From positions 1 through 8,430 of the forward strand of contig JAIPBY010000102.1 of assembly GCA_021738605.1 (NCBI GenBank): 8,430 nt of DNA. The letters are read 5' to 3'. Under the pieces are notes generated by a model. It was not told where the DNA came from. It saw only the letters and a list, made by a program, of their open reading frames with translations, and did no database searches. Of the stretch, positions 1 through 6,029 are shown one piece after another. The position numbers and the translations under genes are program-made. Position 1 is the first letter of the stretch. Every line of letters starts with the position of its first letter. This DNA is from Chitinophagaceae bacterium (GTDB lineage: Bacteria > Bacteroidota > Bacteroidia > Chitinophagales > Chitinophagaceae).

Positions 1-926
1 GCTTTCAGCAATTTGGTGTGCCCATCGGCGGAGCAATGGACAAGGTTTCAGCAACATTGGCCAACATCATTTGCGGCAATGATGAAAATGAAGCGGTGAT
101 TGAACTGACACTGCATGGAGCATCCTTCATGTTCAATGAAGCGGCTTGTTGTGCAATTGTTGGTGGTGGCTGCAAAGCATATATTGATGATGTGGAATTG
201 CCCTTCAACCGTTTGCTCTGGATTCCTGCATTCAGCATCATCAAAACAACAGCAAGTATACAAGGATGCCGATCATATCTTGCGGTCAGTGGTGGATTCA
301 ATGTCAAAAAAGTATTGGGCAGCGCATCAACCTACACGCCGTCTGGGATTGGAGGAATAAATGGAAGAAACCTGATCACAGGAGACATGCTGCCTTTCAA
401 ACGTGAGCAAGATCTTCAAACCGCACCAAATCTACATATGCTTCCCAACGGAGTAGGCATTTCACATTGGCATACTGCAGATCTTATTAAAGTAAACGCC
501 AATGTTGCAATAGTCCATGCCATCAAGGGACCAGAGTTTGATTTGTTCAACAACGCATCAAAAGAAAATATTTTCACATCCCTGTTCACCATTTCATCCC
601 GATCCAACAGGATGGGGTATCGGCTGGAAGGAAAAAAATTTACACTGGAACATAAAACCGAAATGGTCTCAACAGCAGTCACAGCAGGCATTGTGCAGGT
701 TACACACGAAGGCGATCCCATCATCCTGATGGCAGACGCACAAACGATAGGAGGTTATCCGCGCATCGCAAGAATCTGTGCGGCAGATATTCCATTGCTT
801 GCACAAACAAGGCCTGGTGTAAAAATCCGGTTCAATGAAATTGGTGAGGAGGAGAGTGCTGATCGCTGCAAAGAATTAAGCAGTAGAATGAAAATGCTGA
901 AGAACGGAATCAGTATGCCAGCCTGA
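1..926 (+). CDS. pxpC: 5-oxoprolinase subunit C / biotin-dependent carboxyltransferase-type (PxpC/KipA), 5'-truncated
   Basis: The reading frame is open from the left edge (codons from position 3 read FQQFGVPIGGAMD) and ends with TGA at 924-926, so the true start lies outside the window. The FGVPxGGAMD stretch, followed by a region like 'AN.I.GN..N.AVIE.TL.G..F.F' and then 'YLAVSGGF', is typical of the AHS2/KipA fold of PxpC, a subunit of prokaryotic ATP-dependent 5-oxoprolinase (PxpABC) that opens 5-oxoproline to glutamate in the cytoplasm. About 308 residues are visible, so only a short N-terminal piece is missing from a family usually a little over 300 residues long. The C-terminal 'GGYPRIA...D.P.LAQ..PG..IRF' segment is also family-typical. 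The partner pxpB (KipI-like) would be expected just upstream, but this cannot be seen. The gene converges on a minus-strand gene only 6 bp away. Family assignment is strong. The exact substrate (oxoproline versus a urea-amidolyase-like role) rests on the family. Confidence 0.92.
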   Translation, partial: FQQFGVPIGGAMDKVSATLANIICGNDENEAVIELTLHGASFMFNEAACCAIVGGGCKAYIDDVELPFNRLLWIPAFSIIKTTASIQGCRSYLAVSGGFNVKKVLGSASTYTPSGIGGINGRNLITGDMLPFKREQDLQTAPNLHMLPNGVGISHWHTADLIKVNANVAIVHAIKGPEFDLFNNASKENIFTSLFTISSRSNRMGYRLEGKKFTLEHKTEMVSTAVTAGIVQVTHEGDPIILMADAQTIGGYPRIARICAADIPLLAQTRPGVKIRFNEIGEEESADRCKELSSRMKMLKNGISMPA

Positions 927-938
927 AATTGATCAGGC
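921..938. terminator. Palindrome spanning two convergent stop codons, possible bidirectional terminator
   Basis: GCCTGA (921-926), a 6-nt loop, then TCAGGC (933-938) form a perfect 6-bp stem. Both TGA stops, pxpC on plus and the small membrane protein gene on minus, lie inside the stem arms. No convincing T tract follows on either strand, so intrinsic termination is only a possibility. Confidence 0.4.
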
Positions 939-1241
939 AATTCTTCTCCTGCCAAGAAAAAAATAAATAAACCCTGCGAATCCGTTTAAAAACAAAAACG
1001 CGATGGTCCACATGGTTTTTTCTCGGTGACTGATGCGCGTTGAAGACCTTACTTCATAAATCGCGGTTGCCATAAATAGCAAGGAACCAATGATGCCAAG
1101 GATAAGAAAAACATCAGCCCCTTCCCTATGGGTAATTTTAAGGAATGCACCGATAAAACTAAAAATGGCACTTGCAAAAAAACTTGATTTGACGATAGAT
1201 CCCAGATTCATGGCATGTGTTTGAAGCACAATATTAATCAT
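933..1241 (-). CDS. Small three-helix membrane protein with GldL-like and PLDc_N-like motifs
   Basis: This is a 102-residue integral membrane protein with three predicted helices at about residues 15-35, 44-63 and 77-97. Helix 1 runs into 'IGAFLKITHREGADV' (about 30-44). This resembles the FKIxHxxGAD motif found in Bacteroidetes GldL and related small membrane proteins. The C-terminus, 'WTIAFLFLNGFAGFIYFFLGRRR', resembles the PLDc_N hairpin, which ends in a YFxxGRR motif. The frame is open further upstream (to 1361), but that extension would overlap the DUF2200 gene in another frame. The ATG at 1241, 13 bp past the DUF2200 stop, is the natural start. It is probably co-transcribed with the DUF2200 gene. 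The function is unknown, and there is no phospholipase domain. The motif readings are by eye. Confidence 0.75.
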   Translation of the reverse strand: MINIVLQTHAMNLGSIVKSSFFASAIFSFIGAFLKITHREGADVFLILGIIGSLLFMATAIYEVRSSTRISHREKTMWTIAFLFLNGFAGFIYFFLGRRRIA

Positions 1242-1254
1242 TTTTGAATCATCA

Positions 1255-1617
1255 TCAGCCCCGCAAAATCTTCTCCATTTTTTTCCCTTTGGCCAACTCA
1301 TCCACCAACTTGTCCAGGTAGCGAACCTGCTGTGTAAGCGGATGGTCAATTTCTTCCACACGATAGCCGCAGATCAGGCCGGTGATGAGGCATGCATTGG
1401 GATGCAGTTTTGCCTGTTGAAAAAAGGTTTCAAAATTCACACCTTCATTGATCAACTCCTGAAGCTTATTGTTGTCAAATCCAGTGAGCCAGGAAACAAC
1501 CTGGTCCAGTTCCGCTTTTGACCTGCCTTTCTTCTCCACTTTTGCGAGGTACAAAGGGTAGACGGTTGAAAATTTCATTTTGGCGATGCGCTCTTGTTGT
1601 ACTGCTGGGTTGTTCAT
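1255..1617 (-). CDS. DUF2200 family protein
   Basis: The 120-residue protein matches the DUF2200 family over its full length. It has 'F..VYPLYLAKVEKKGRSKAELDQVV.WLTG' near the N-terminus, 'NFETFFQQA.LHPNACLITGLICGYRVEEI' in the middle, and ends 'VRYLDKLVDELAKGKKMEKILR'. The family is a widespread, cytosolic, single-domain group of about this length with no established biochemical role known to me. The ATG at 1617 gives a normal family N-terminus. No Shine-Dalgarno sequence is visible. It lies 88 bp downstream of the SOUL gene and 13 bp upstream of the small membrane protein gene, all on the minus strand, so the three may form one transcription unit. Confidence 0.9.
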   Translation of the reverse strand: MNNPAVQQERIAKMKFSTVYPLYLAKVEKKGRSKAELDQVVSWLTGFDNNKLQELINEGVNFETFFQQAKLHPNACLITGLICGYRVEEIDHPLTQQVRYLDKLVDELAKGKKMEKILRG

Positions 1618-1690
1618 CTGTTCACAAAAATAAATCCTAGCATCGTGATGAGCAAGAGCATTTTATTTCAATCTGCTTTAAAGGCGACAA

Positions 1691-1703
1691 CAATCAATGA
1701 TTG
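1691..1703. repeat. Short palindrome just past the SOUL stop codon
   Basis: CAATCA-A-TGATTG (1691-1703) lies 2 bases beyond the minus-strand stop (1706-1708). A realistic hairpin would have a 5-bp stem and a 3-nt loop. It is AT-rich and weak, and a T tract is not evident. Confidence 0.25.
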
Positions 1704-1705
1704 AA

Positions 1706-2302
1706 TTATTCTTTCCACTCAACAGCAACAATCACTTCATTTTTTCTTCCAATCAGTTGATAGGGCGGATTGTATCCCAGGTACCTGTAATGACCGATGG
1801 GTTTTATGCCTTTTTCTTCCAGTGATTTTTTAAGTTGCTCAGCATATTTACTGATGGTTTCGTCATTGGCATAACCGCCAAATTCAATGGCAGCAGCATA
1901 TTCACTGGGGGATTCATGTATTTCTACTTTTGCGTCGTTTGGACGGGGAAGACTTTTGATATCATATTCAGAAGGCATCACAAAACTCATGGAAGACTCT
2001 TCCTGATTGATGTCCATGTGTACAGGCGATGTCATCGCAATCTTGGCAGACGTTTCATTGTTCCCGAAAATATATCCTGCAATTTTCCTAAAGCCACTGC
2101 CAGAAAGTTCTCTGTAGTTTTTTGCTGATGACCGGATGGTCGCAAAAGTGGCAGGAGGATAGAAGCGAACTTCAAAACCGCTTTCTTTTTTCACGACCCG
2201 GTATTTCTGCTTTTCAACATTTGAGGTAGATATGGCCATAAAAGATTGGAATGCTATGAGAACAACAAAAATGACCAAAAGGGTGATCAACATTTTTTTC
2301 AT
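1706..2302 (-). CDS. SOUL family heme-binding protein, membrane-anchored or exported
   Basis: From the ATG at 2302 this is a 198-residue protein. It opens with MKK and a hydrophobic segment (about 4-24), which is either a Sec signal or an N-terminal anchor. There is no lipobox cysteine. The rest is a SOUL/HBP domain: 'YRVVKKESGFEVRFYPP' (34-50), 'GFRKIAGYIFG' (70-80), 'KIAMTSPV' (87-94), 'SFVMPSEYD' (106-114) and the C-terminal 'YLGYNPPY' (174-181). These are hallmark positions of p22HBP/SOUL proteins, which bind tetrapyrroles. In bacteria the physiological role is usually unknown. The frame also allows a GTG start 24 bases upstream (2326), but the ATG gives a cleaner signal sequence. The gene is divergent from the pirin gene and heads the minus-strand set that includes DUF2200. 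Confidence 0.88.
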   Translation of the reverse strand: MKKMLITLLVIFVVLIAFQSFMAISTSNVEKQKYRVVKKESGFEVRFYPPATFATIRSSAKNYRELSGSGFRKIAGYIFGNNETSAKIAMTSPVHMDINQEESSMSFVMPSEYDIKSLPRPNDAKVEIHESPSEYAAAIEFGGYANDETISKYAEQLKKSLEEKGIKPIGHYRYLGYNPPYQLIGRKNEVIVAVEWKE

Positions 2303-2477
2303 GTCAAGGTATTGATAATAGAACACAAAACAGTCTATAGATGTTCAATTGGTTTGGCTTTTTGAGATTTATCATCATTTTTCATTTATTCCCTTCCCCC
2401 TTATCCTCTCCACCCTTTCCCCCCTTTCCCCATTGCATTCCCCGGAACTTACCCGAACTTTGCAAAAATTTGATGCC
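2303..2477. promoter_or_regulatory. Divergent intergenic region between SOUL and pirin genes, with polypyrimidine tract
   Basis: Both the SOUL and pirin promoters must lie here or close by. From 2389 to 2430 the plus strand is almost pure C/T: 42 bases with two A residues, including runs of five and six C. The tract ends about 47 bases before the pirin ATG, so the pirin mRNA leader may be C-rich. An 8-bp palindrome, TCTATAGA, lies at 2334-2341. I could not identify a convincing Bacteroidetes TTTG/TAnnTTTG promoter pair. Confidence 0.5.
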
Positions 2478-3191
2478 ATGGCAAAAACGATTTTACACAA
2501 GGCAAACAGCAGGGGCCAAGCAGACCACGGCTGGTTGAAAAGTTTTCACAGCTTCAGTTTTGCAGGATATTACAATCCCGAAAGAATGCATTTTGGAGTT
2601 TTGAGGGTGCTGAATGATGATTGCGTGAATGGTGGCATGGGGTTTGGAAAGCATCCGCATGACAACATGGAAATCATCAGTATACCGCTGGAAGGAGACC
2701 TGGAACACCAAGATAGCATGGGGAATACCACGGTAATCAAAAAAGGCGACATCCAGGTGATGAGTGCAGGTACTGGCGTACACCACAGCGAATACAACAA
2801 AAATGCAAACGAGCCCGTCAAGTTTCTTCAGATCTGGATCTACCCCAACAAGAAAAATGTCAGCCCGCGGTATGACCAGATTACACTGAATGAAGCAGAA
2901 AGAAAAAACAAATTCCAACAGGTCCTTTCACCCAACAGCAATGACGAAGGTGTCTGGATTCACCAGGACGCCTGGTTCCACCTCGGAACTTTTGACAATG
3001 GCATTTCCACAACATATGCGATAAAAAAACCAGGAAACGGTGTTTATTCTTTTGTGCTCAAAGGAACATTCAACATTGATGGCATTGAGATTGCAAACCG
3101 CGATGGGCTGGGCATATGGGAAACAGCCGAATTCACGTTGACATCATCTGAAGATGGCGCGGAGATATTGTTGATGGAGGTGCCGATGTAA
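2478..3191 (+). CDS. Pirin family protein (YhhW-like bicupin, quercetin 2,3-dioxygenase type)
   Basis: This is a 237-residue bicupin. The N-terminal cupin carries 'GKHPHDNMEIIS' (His59, His61) and 'SAGTGVHHSE' (His103, Glu105). This reproduces the metal-ligand spacing of E. coli YhhW (His57, His59, His101, Glu103) with a constant offset of two. 'FHSFSFAGYY' (23-32) is another pirin hallmark. The C-terminal cupin appears to lack metal ligands, as is normal for the family. YhhW-type pirins show quercetinase activity in vitro, but their cellular role is unclear. The frame is open upstream to an ATG at 2349. That extension would be encoded by the polypyrimidine tract and looks non-conserved, and the family normally begins as here, so the ATG at 2478 is preferred. 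No Shine-Dalgarno sequence is visible. Confidence 0.93.
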   Translation: MAKTILHKANSRGQADHGWLKSFHSFSFAGYYNPERMHFGVLRVLNDDCVNGGMGFGKHPHDNMEIISIPLEGDLEHQDSMGNTTVIKKGDIQVMSAGTGVHHSEYNKNANEPVKFLQIWIYPNKKNVSPRYDQITLNEAERKNKFQQVLSPNSNDEGVWIHQDAWFHLGTFDNGISTTYAIKKPGNGVYSFVLKGTFNIDGIEIANRDGLGIWETAEFTLTSSEDGAEILLMEVPM

Positions 3192-3204
3192 TGAGGCAGC
3201 CTCA
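3192..3204. terminator. Palindrome at the pirin / 53-residue gene convergent junction
   Basis: TGAGGC-A-GCCTCA lies directly after the pirin stop (3189-3191) and includes the minus-strand stop at 3202-3204. A realistic hairpin has a 5-bp GC-containing stem with a 3-nt loop. There is no clear T tract, so its role in termination is uncertain. Confidence 0.35.
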
Positions 3205-3363
3205 CCGCATTTCCCTGACATAATGGATAGACGTCAATTCAGCACCAAACTGCATCCTCACCAACTCCCTTGCCTTATAATCGTTTTCAGCGAAAATGAC
3301 GGTTGTTGTGGTGCGGCCACCCTTGAGTTGAACTTTCACTTCAAATTGTTTGACATTGCTCAT
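3202..3363 (-). CDS. Small conserved-looking hypothetical protein, 53 residues
   Basis: The protein begins MSNVKQFEVKVQLKGGRTTT and ends HYVREMR. The pattern suggests two N-terminal beta strands (FEVKVQLKG, TTTTVIFAE), a helix (DYKARELVRMQFGA) and a last strand (LTSIHYV). I recall short proteins of this type (FEVKVQL..G....V.A....A..L....FG...I) being common in Bacteroidetes, without a known function. The frame is open upstream to 3453, but that extension would be encoded by the inverted-repeat region, so the ATG at 3363 is preferred. The gene converges on the pirin gene with a 10-bp gap. It is divergent from the tandem transferase gene, and the paired palindromes lie between them. Confidence 0.65.
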   Translation of the reverse strand: MSNVKQFEVKVQLKGGRTTTTVIFAENDYKARELVRMQFGAELTSIHYVREMR

Positions 3364-3402
3364 AATCGTAATTATTTGTTTTAGCAAATATGGGCCGGCT
3401 GA

Positions 3403-3453
3403 GTGAAATTTTATTTCAGGCTGTTTTAAGAAATCATTGAAATAAAATTTCAC
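3403..3453. repeat. Paired palindromic sites forming a 16-bp perfect inverted repeat; candidate operator pair
   Basis: Positions 3403-3418 and 3438-3453 are perfect reverse complements over 16 bp with a 19-bp spacer. Each arm is also itself palindromic: TGAAAT-TTT-ATTTCA at 3404-3418 and TGAAAT-AAA-ATTTCA at 3438-3452. Their centres are 34 bp apart. They sit in the only divergent intergenic gap between the 53-residue gene (start 3363) and the transferase gene (start 3502), 40-99 bases from either start. This arrangement fits two binding sites for a dimeric regulator. It could alternatively fold as an RNA hairpin. No regulator gene is visible nearby. Confidence 0.6.
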
Positions 3454-3488
3454 AGATTTCGCTTTAATTGCAGAGGTAATCTATAGAA

Positions 3489-3493
3489 AAGGA
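3489..3493 (+). promoter_or_regulatory. Shine-Dalgarno-like AAGGA before the tandem transferase gene
   Basis: AAGGA lies 8 bases upstream of the ATG at 3502 and supports that start. It stands out because the other starts in the window lack an obvious purine-rich site, as is usual in Bacteroidetes. Confidence 0.55.
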
Positions 3494-3501
3494 TAAACAC
3501 C

Positions 3502-5010
3502 ATGATTTACCACCAAAAAGAATTCCCAATAAGTGTGCACGATGAATCACTAGACAATTACCTGTCAAAGGGTTGGTTCAGGATACGGGAATCTATTTTC
3601 ACGACATCCCATCTCATCAATCATGAGCAAAATGATCTGAACAGGGTTTGGTGGTTAAGGTACAAACTAGAAGAAATTGTAGAGAGAAAATCTCACAGTT
3701 CAATTATAAAGAAAAACCATTCATTCCGGTACAGCATATCCGATTTTATTGAAGCAAATCAAACCCACATTGATTTATTCAAAAGATATACTAGCAGTAT
3801 TAAATTTGAAACCTATGATGATATAAATGAAGCGATATATGGCGATGGGGACCACAATCCTTTCAACACCAAAATAATTGAAATCTTTGACAATGAAGAT
3901 TTGATTGCAGTAGGAATTTTCGATGTTGGAAAGGAGTCTGCTCAATCCATTCTTCATTTTTATGACCCGTTATATGCAAAACAGAGTCTGGGAAAATACC
4001 TGTTATTGATTACTATCAAGTTTCTGAAAGAGAATAACTATACCCATTATTATCCTGGATATATTGTATGCAATCGCCCGGAGTTTGATTATAAATTATG
4101 TTTGGGTGAAGATATTGCTCAGTATTATAATCCTGAGACCGAGGGTTGGCATGTATACAATGCCTCTATTCTGAATGACCAGAAATACACTGAAGATGAA
4201 GTGATTGATTTCTTTTCACTTAGTTTTTCATTCAAAAGGGTAAAGCCACGTCTGTTTTACCAGATTGATCGACAAGATCAAATAAAAGGGGGATTACTGG
4301 ACTACTATCTTGAAGATGGATGGTTCAGGATGCAAAGTTCAATTTACAGGAATTCACATATCCTTGATTTTGAAAATAACGCTGTTTTCAAAGTGTGGAG
4401 GTTAAAATATGTGATATCGGAAATACAAACACATGCGTCACACAAAAGGATATGGAAACGAAACCGTAACTTCAAAGTCGCATTCTCTGACAAGTGTACC
4501 ATTACAGAGAAGGACAATGAGTTGTACAGCAAGTACCGGGAATATGTGGAGTTTGATAGCTATAGAAATATTGAAGAGGCAATTTCTGATGATGGCCGAA
4601 TAGATATATTTGATACCCACTGTGTAAGAATATATCATGATGATAGTCTCATTGCAATGGGTCTATTTGATAAGGGCAGGGTTTCAGTTGCATCCATTTT
4701 AAATTTTTATGACCCCAACTATTCAAAATACAGTTTAGGGAAATTCATCATCTTGTTGATTATTGAAAAAATGAAAGAGTGGGGTCTTTCAAATTATTAC
4801 CCAGGTTATATTGTTGCAGGAAAACCAAAGTTTGACTATAAATTATTTCTGGGTGAGGAATCTGCATATTACCTGAACAGAGAACAAGATTGGGTTAAGT
4901 TTGAAGATTCAATTTTGAAAACAGAAACTTCAACCTCCAGAAAATTTTATGATCTCTTAAGATTGATTACACGAGTGGAAAACTTAAGCCTTAACGATGA
5001 AATTCATTAG
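3502..5010 (+). CDS. Tandem-duplicated arginyltransferase (ATE/Bpt)-like protein, GNAT fold
   Basis: This 502-residue protein consists of two homologous copies at about residues 12-240 and 263-490. The register is exactly 249 residues: GWFR at 24/273, FYDP at 153/402, SLGK at 162/411, YYPGY at 183/432 and DYK at 196/445. Each copy resembles the aminoacyl-tRNA-protein transferase (ATE1/Bpt) layout: 'YL..GW.R', then a basic 'KKN..FR' or 'KRNRNFK' block like the SQRRVLRRN region. This is followed by 'LIAVG.FD......I..FYDP...K.SLGK', and finally 'YYPGYIV...P.FDYK', compare YYYLGYYI...K..YK. The N-terminal cysteines of classical ATE/Bpt (CxxC-type) are replaced by TTSHL or RNSHI. Known relatives transfer an amino acid from aminoacyl-tRNA to protein N-termini. 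Whether this protein uses tRNA is unknown; another GNAT-type acyl transfer is possible. AAGGA precedes the start. The gene overlaps the downstream lipoprotein gene by 14 bp. Confidence 0.78.
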   Translation: MIYHQKEFPISVHDESLDNYLSKGWFRIRESIFTTSHLINHEQNDLNRVWWLRYKLEEIVERKSHSSIIKKNHSFRYSISDFIEANQTHIDLFKRYTSSIKFETYDDINEAIYGDGDHNPFNTKIIEIFDNEDLIAVGIFDVGKESAQSILHFYDPLYAKQSLGKYLLLITIKFLKENNYTHYYPGYIVCNRPEFDYKLCLGEDIAQYYNPETEGWHVYNASILNDQKYTEDEVIDFFSLSFSFKRVKPRLFYQIDRQDQIKGGLLDYYLEDGWFRMQSSIYRNSHILDFENNAVFKVWRLKYVISEIQTHASHKRIWKRNRNFKVAFSDKCTITEKDNELYSKYREYVEFDSYRNIEEAISDDGRIDIFDTHCVRIYHDDSLIAMGLFDKGRVSVASILNFYDPNYSKYSLGKFIILLIIEKMKEWGLSNYYPGYIVAGKPKFDYKLFLGEESAYYLNREQDWVKFEDSILKTETSTSRKFYDLLRLITRVENLSLNDEIH

Positions 5011-5431
5011 AGCATTTGTAATAATACTATTTTGTATGTTGATAGGGTGCGTATACAGAGCGGTTCCCCCAGAGGGATTTGCAGTCTTAAAACATTATAT
5101 GTTTGGCGATGGATCAACCTTGGTATTAGAATCTGACTATATACCAACATCACCCGTCATCAAAGATGCACTTGATAAAATGAAAATAGGTCAGACTAAA
5201 AAGATTTCTTTCAAACAAGATAAAGACTGGAGATTGTCATACGCCATCAATGGTTTCGACCTCACCAAAACAAAATCTGGATTTACGACAAAGCAATGGA
5301 TTGCTTTTGATAGAACCGGAAAAGTATTTACTTACATCAAAACACCATTGGGTAAATTCAAGGTATATGATAATTGGGTTCATGTTGTGAAGTGCAGGCC
5401 GTTTATGATGGTATATAAAACCGAAAAGTAG
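4997..5431 (+). CDS. Predicted lipoprotein, unknown function
   Basis: This is a 144-residue protein with a lipoprotein signal: MKFIR, a hydrophobic core (about 6-17) and the lipobox LIGC with Cys18. It should be exported and lipid-anchored. The mature part (about 127 residues) is mixed and mostly beta-like, with 'GDGSTLVLESDYIP', 'WRLSYAINGFDL' and 'VFTYIKTPLGKFKVYDNWVHVVKCRPFMMVYKTEK'. I recognise no domain. Its start lies inside the last codons of the tandem transferase gene (14-bp overlap, different frame), so the two are probably translationally coupled. The pairing of a cytosolic transferase with a surface lipoprotein is unexplained. The gene is AT-rich, like its neighbours. Confidence 0.75.
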   Translation: MKFIRAFVIILFCMLIGCVYRAVPPEGFAVLKHYMFGDGSTLVLESDYIPTSPVIKDALDKMKIGQTKKISFKQDKDWRLSYAINGFDLTKTKSGFTTKQWIAFDRTGKVFTYIKTPLGKFKVYDNWVHVVKCRPFMMVYKTEK

Positions 5432-5454
5432 AATATGTATTTGGTCAAATGGGA

Positions 5455-5706
5455 TTAGATTAGATTATATCTAATTTGCAAAGAAGCGCCATTCCCTTTT
5501 GGTGGTTGACTTACAATTATATCATTTTGTCTCATTCTATTTCTCATCACTGAACAACAAGTTGGCATACGATTATCTGCACTTGGAAAACCACCAACTG
5601 TTCGGTGAAGATCTCCGGAGTTAATTACCTTGTACTCACGCCCTTGACTTCTTGCAACGACTAGTTGTCTCTCTAACTCTGTTTCAAAATCAATCCTATT
5701 AGGCAT
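5455..5706 (-). CDS. Small basic protein with HRxVGGFP...RMPxCC signature
   Basis: This is an 83-residue protein, last gene of a three-gene minus-strand set. From about residue 32 it reads 'DLHRTVGGFPSADNRMPTCC' followed by 'SVMRNRMRQ...QPPKGNGASLQIRY'. I recall similar small proteins (LHRxVGGYPxxxHRMPxCCxVM ... PPKGxGAxLxIRY) in many bacteria, but I know no assigned function. The conserved-looking His, Arg and paired Cys residues could bind metal or nucleic acid, which is inference. It lies 36 bp after the DUF4177-like gene, and its stop converges on the lipoprotein gene 23 bp away. The ATG at 5706 is the only start that gives this length, and there is no Shine-Dalgarno sequence. Confidence 0.7.
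   Translation of the reverse strand: MPNRIDFETELERQLVVARSQGREYKVINSGDLHRTVGGFPSADNRMPTCCSVMRNRMRQNDIIVSQPPKGNGASLQIRYNLI
5459..5475. terminator. AT-rich hairpin at the lipoprotein / HRxVGGFP convergent junction
   Basis: ATTAGAT-TAT-ATCTAAT forms a 7-bp stem with a 3-nt loop. It lies inside the last codons of the minus-strand gene and 28 bases past the lipoprotein stop. The stem has one G:C pair, so it is thermodynamically weak. Confidence 0.25.
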
Positions 5707-5742
5707 TTTACATTTATTTAATAATTAATGAAACATAGACCG

Positions 5743-6021
5743 TTACTCTTTAATAAGCAAAACATCAATTCCATCGGTAAAGACAAAATTATTCGTTATT
5801 TCATCCTGATATGTAGACTTCAAGGAAAAGGTACCTGTAATCGGGCAAGATGAGACAATTTTCCATCCATCATTTAATAGTATCTCGATTTCCTTGTCAG
5901 CGTTTTTTGTGTCATCATCATCTAAAGGAACCCATTTCTCAAAATTTAACTCTTGAATACTTGACTCTGCAACTTCAACCTGATTTTTAAATGGAATGTA
6001 AATTCTTTTAAACTGTATCAT
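5743..6021 (-). CDS. DUF4177-like small protein
   Basis: This 92-residue acidic protein begins MIQFKRIYIPF. After an acidic linker (PLDDDD, about 32-37), it has the helix-plus-strand motif 'EIEILLNDGWKIVSSCPITG' (about 45-64) and ends 'FTDGIDVLLIKE'. An amphipathic helix followed by GWxIVS and a terminal strand with L-I-K is the layout of DUF4177-type small proteins. The match is by pattern only. The function is unknown. The ATG at 6021 is 8 bp past the stop of the glycosylase-like gene, so the two are probably co-transcribed. Confidence 0.65.
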   Translation of the reverse strand: MIQFKRIYIPFKNQVEVAESSIQELNFEKWVPLDDDDTKNADKEIEILLNDGWKIVSSCPITGTFSLKSTYQDEITNNFVFTDGIDVLLIKE

Positions 6022-6029
6022 ATAAATTT

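Noticed and set aside
416..724. Minus-strand open frame inside pxpC
   Set aside because: It lies entirely antisense to a clearly recognised gene and shows no domain features.
1242..1361. Longer start for the small membrane protein gene (from 1361)
   Set aside because: It would overlap the DUF2200 gene in another frame and adds a Trp/Arg-rich segment typical of shadow translation.
2303..2326. GTG start at 2326 for the SOUL protein
   Set aside because: It adds eight residues (MFYYQYLD) before a good MKK-type signal start. The ATG at 2302 is preferred, though the GTG is not excluded.
2349..2477. In-frame N-terminal extension of the pirin from an ATG at 2349
   Set aside because: The extension is encoded by the polypyrimidine tract, is low in complexity (many Pro, Ser, Leu) and has no family counterpart. 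The ATG at 2478 gives the normal pirin N-terminus.
3364..3453. Longer start for the 53-residue protein (from 3453)
   Set aside because: The added residues would be encoded by the inverted-repeat region, and the ATG at 3363 begins the regular beta-strand pattern.
3403..3453. Terminal inverted repeats of a miniature transposable element
   Set aside because: The interior is only 19 bp and no target-site duplication is visible. The palindromic nature of each arm fits operator sites better.
2334..3487. 8-bp palindrome TCTATAGA at 2334-2341 and 3480-3487 as a shared operator
   Set aside because: It is short and AT-rich, and two copies could easily arise by chance. It is recorded only as a coincidence to check.
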